Below are positions 62,478-64,000 of a DNA stretch of 64,000 bases, piece by piece. Below the pieces are notes generated by a model. The model was not told where the DNA came from. It saw only the letters and a program-made list of their open reading frames with translations, and did no database searches. Position numbers and translations under genes: made by a program. Within the stretch, counting starts at the first letter, position 1. Every line of letters begins with the position of its first letter. The stretch covers positions 59,130 to 123,129 of the forward strand of contig JAURPI010000047.1 in NCBI GenBank assembly GCA_030835385.1. Direction: 5' to 3'. The DNA comes from Alphaproteobacteria bacterium (GTDB lineage Bacteria > Pseudomonadota > Alphaproteobacteria > Rhodospirillales > Rhodospirillaceae).

Positions 62478-63706
62478 TCTTGCTCCTTGAACAACGGGTA
62501 AGGACCCATCACCAGCATAAGCAGTGAGCCAACAACAAACAACACAGCGGTCGAATAGAGGATCAGTTCGTAACTTCCCGTCACGTCCTGTGACCACCCG
62601 AACACAGCGGGGGCCGCCCCAGAACCCACGGCAAAGAACACAAATTGAGCACCATATATTTTGCCGTAGTTTTTCAAGCCGAAATAGCGGCTCGACATAT
62701 ACGCAATGAGATCTAACTCAGCGCCGGCAGCCAAGCCGATTGCCAGCGCGGAAATGCTAATCATCAGTCCGCTTGGCAAATCCTGAGCCAATAGGAGGCA
62801 GGACGCCGCAGGCAAGATGAGAAAGACGCACGCAACCGCTGGAGCCCAGATACGGTCTATGAGGTAGCCAACGACTAAGCGCCCAACGATAACCATAATG
62901 CCGACCAGCCCAGCCTTCTCTACGGCGTATTCCAACGGTAAGCCTTTGTCTGTCAGCATCGGAACAAGGTTGGTGATCAATCCGCCGACGCCATAACAAA
63001 TAAACAGGAGCGCGATGCCCATGGCCCAAAAGCGATAGTCCGCCAACGCTTCACGCAGGGTCACGCCCGTATTGGCGGTTGTGGAATGGACAGCCACTTC
63101 CGCAGCATTCCGTTCTCTAAAGAAAAAGTACGCAACAGGGAATGCAACCACCAACAGGGTTGCACCGATGGCCCTGTAAGCATCTCGCCAGCCAAAGTTT
63201 TCAATCAACCACGCCGCATATGACGGGCCGACTGCGGCAACCAAACCTGTCCCCATCATCGTCAGGCCTAGTGCCAGACCTCGGTTCTGGTCAAACCAAC
63301 TATTGACCCCCCGTGTCCATGTCACTGGAAAAGTACCAGCGGCAATCACCGACATGACGATCCACAGAGCGTAGTAAACAAGGATATTATCTGTCGTCAG
63401 AGAGAGGGACGCAAAAGACAGACTGAGCGCGAACATCGAAATCAACGCCACACGTCGCGCACCAAACTTGTCGCTTAATCCTCCGATCATGGGTCCGGTC
63501 AAAGCCGCGCTCATCATTACAAATGAGAATGCGAACTGGGTCGCTCCCCGGCTCCAGCCAAACTCTTCAGTGATCGGTAAGACGAACACACCATGGGTGT
63601 AAAACACGACCCCCGTCAGCCCAGCACCGACCCCCAAAATAGCGCCAAGAAGTGGCTGCCAGCCGGTTCGGAATTCGGCAAAAGACTGCGATGTTGGTGA
63701 TGACAT
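62474..63706 (-). CDS. MFS transporter, monocarboxylate/oxalate-formate antiporter-like
   Basis: Inner-membrane transporter of 410 residues with twelve predicted helices. GGLSDKFGARRV between helices 2 and 3 is the MFS loop motif. The N-terminal GVGAGLTGVVFYTHGVFVLP and FGWSRGATQFAF resemble the oxalate-formate/monocarboxylate branch. The stop overlaps the SDR start. As part of a catabolic operon it is probably an importer of an organic acid or related compound. Confidence 0.87.
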   Translation of the reverse strand: MSSPTSQSFAEFRTGWQPLLGAILGVGAGLTGVVFYTHGVFVLPITEEFGWSRGATQFAFSFVMMSAALTGPMIGGLSDKFGARRVALISMFALSLSFASLSLTTDNILVYYALWIVMSVIAAGTFPVTWTRGVNSWFDQNRGLALGLTMMGTGLVAAVGPSYAAWLIENFGWRDAYRAIGATLLVVAFPVAYFFFRERNAAEVAVHSTTANTGVTLREALADYRFWAMGIALLFICYGVGGLITNLVPMLTDKGLPLEYAVEKAGLVGIMVIVGRLVVGYLIDRIWAPAVACVFLILPAASCLLLAQDLPSGLMISISALAIGLAAGAELDLIAYMSSRYFGLKNYGKIYGAQFVFFAVGSGAAPAVFGWSQDVTGSYELILYSTAVLFVVGSLLMLVMGPYPLFKEQE

Positions 63707-63775
63707 GAATGCGGCCCCCCAGCCGAAATGCGCTTCAGAATCGGGATGATGAAATAGAGTGTACCAGCCTGGCGC

Positions 63776-64000
63776 TCAGCGAACAGCCTTAGCAGCGGCG
63801 ATACCTGACAACCACCCAAAAGCGGTTGCCGTTAGCAGACCGTTCCCAGCCATATACCCCCAACAGGACGGACCTGAAATGCCACGGGCTGCACCGCCAC
63901 CTGCGATTCGGTGGCGGACTGCCCCCAGACCCTGGGCTCCATCGGCGTGGCCCCCTACACCTGCGAAGTTGCCTTTGGTTCGGCGAGCCCGATCTGCGTA
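63776..64000 (-). CDS. FAD-dependent oxidoreductase, C-terminal part (runs off the window)
   Basis: A minus-strand frame open from the window edge to a TGA at 63776-63778 encodes 74 residues. It ends with ARGISGPSCWGYMAGNGLLT and AFGWLSGIAAAKAVR, the C-terminal pattern of fumarate-reductase/ketosteroid-dehydrogenase-type flavoproteins. The usual GLYAAGN FAD motif upstream appears altered (GLGAVRH), either divergence or a sequence problem near the edge. The MFS gene follows after 69 bases on the same strand, so it is probably the next upstream gene of that operon. Confidence 0.6.
   Translation of the reverse strand, partial: YADRARRTKGNFAGVGGHADGAQGLGAVRHRIAGGGAARGISGPSCWGYMAGNGLLTATAFGWLSGIAAAKAVR

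Noticed and set aside
63896..64000. Cys-rich plus-strand reading frame at the window end
   Set aside because: The minus-strand frame gives a recognisable flavoprotein C-terminus over the same bases; the plus frame has no start and matches nothing I know.

Overview
The window is 64 kb of a Gram-negative alphaproteobacterial chromosome. The evidence is a complete dcw (division and cell wall) run in the usual alphaproteobacterial order, a meso-diaminopimelate-type MurE (DNPR motif), lipid A synthesis (lpxC), BamD, MlaA/MlaC, an FtsZ with a long Pro/Ala linker, and three TonB-dependent receptors. The Rhodospirillales-like order ftsZ-lpxC-bamD-recN-ligA and the abundance of TonB receptors and small-molecule enzymes suggest a free-living, probably aquatic heterotroph, but the taxon is an inference. 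I found no tRNA, rRNA, CRISPR array, insertion sequence or prophage.

Region 1 (1-21623, all plus strand) is the core block: ftsI (3' end), murE, murF, mraY, murD, ftsW, murG, murC, murB, ddl, ftsQ, ftsA, ftsZ, then lpxC, bamD, recN, ligA. Most stop and start codons up to ftsA overlap (ATGA type), so translation is probably coupled. A 43-codon open frame with a strong ribosome binding site exactly fills the ftsA-ftsZ gap and overlaps both neighbours. A clear intrinsic terminator follows ftsZ.

Region 2 (21.8-33.4 kb) starts with a LysR regulator divergent from a GST gene that has lost its second half, then gluQ. A minus-strand block follows: iclR, a TonB receptor, two tandem secreted VOC-fold proteins and a Tat-exported M24 metalloprotein. 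It looks like one outer-membrane/periplasmic unit with a palindromic operator candidate in front of the receptor. Upstream of iclR lie an Xaa-Pro aminopeptidase, a frame-disrupted 69-codon two-helix membrane protein, and prmA.

Region 3 (33.8-47.4 kb) holds uvrD/pcrA, a two-CBS protein and metF (minus), mlaA-mlaC (plus), two further TonB receptors, an MmgE/PrpD-family gene and ettA.

Region 4 (47.5-55.5 kb) appears to be a glycan-related cluster: two tandem TPR-glycosyltransferase-like proteins, a Tat-exported DUF1838-like protein, a methyltransferase and a 45-residue small protein on the minus strand, divergent from cysD and a cysN-cysC fusion (activated sulfate, PAPS). No assimilatory reductase genes are nearby, so sulfation of a surface molecule is a reasonable inference.

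Region 5 (55.5-64 kb) holds accessory and catabolic genes: a tannase/feruloyl-esterase-family protein, a MATE exporter, two exported alpha/beta hydrolases, a small membrane protein, and a minus-strand operon of FAD oxidoreductase (cut by the window end), MFS transporter, SDR (with Phe at the catalytic Tyr position) and Gfo/Idh/MocA oxidoreductase.
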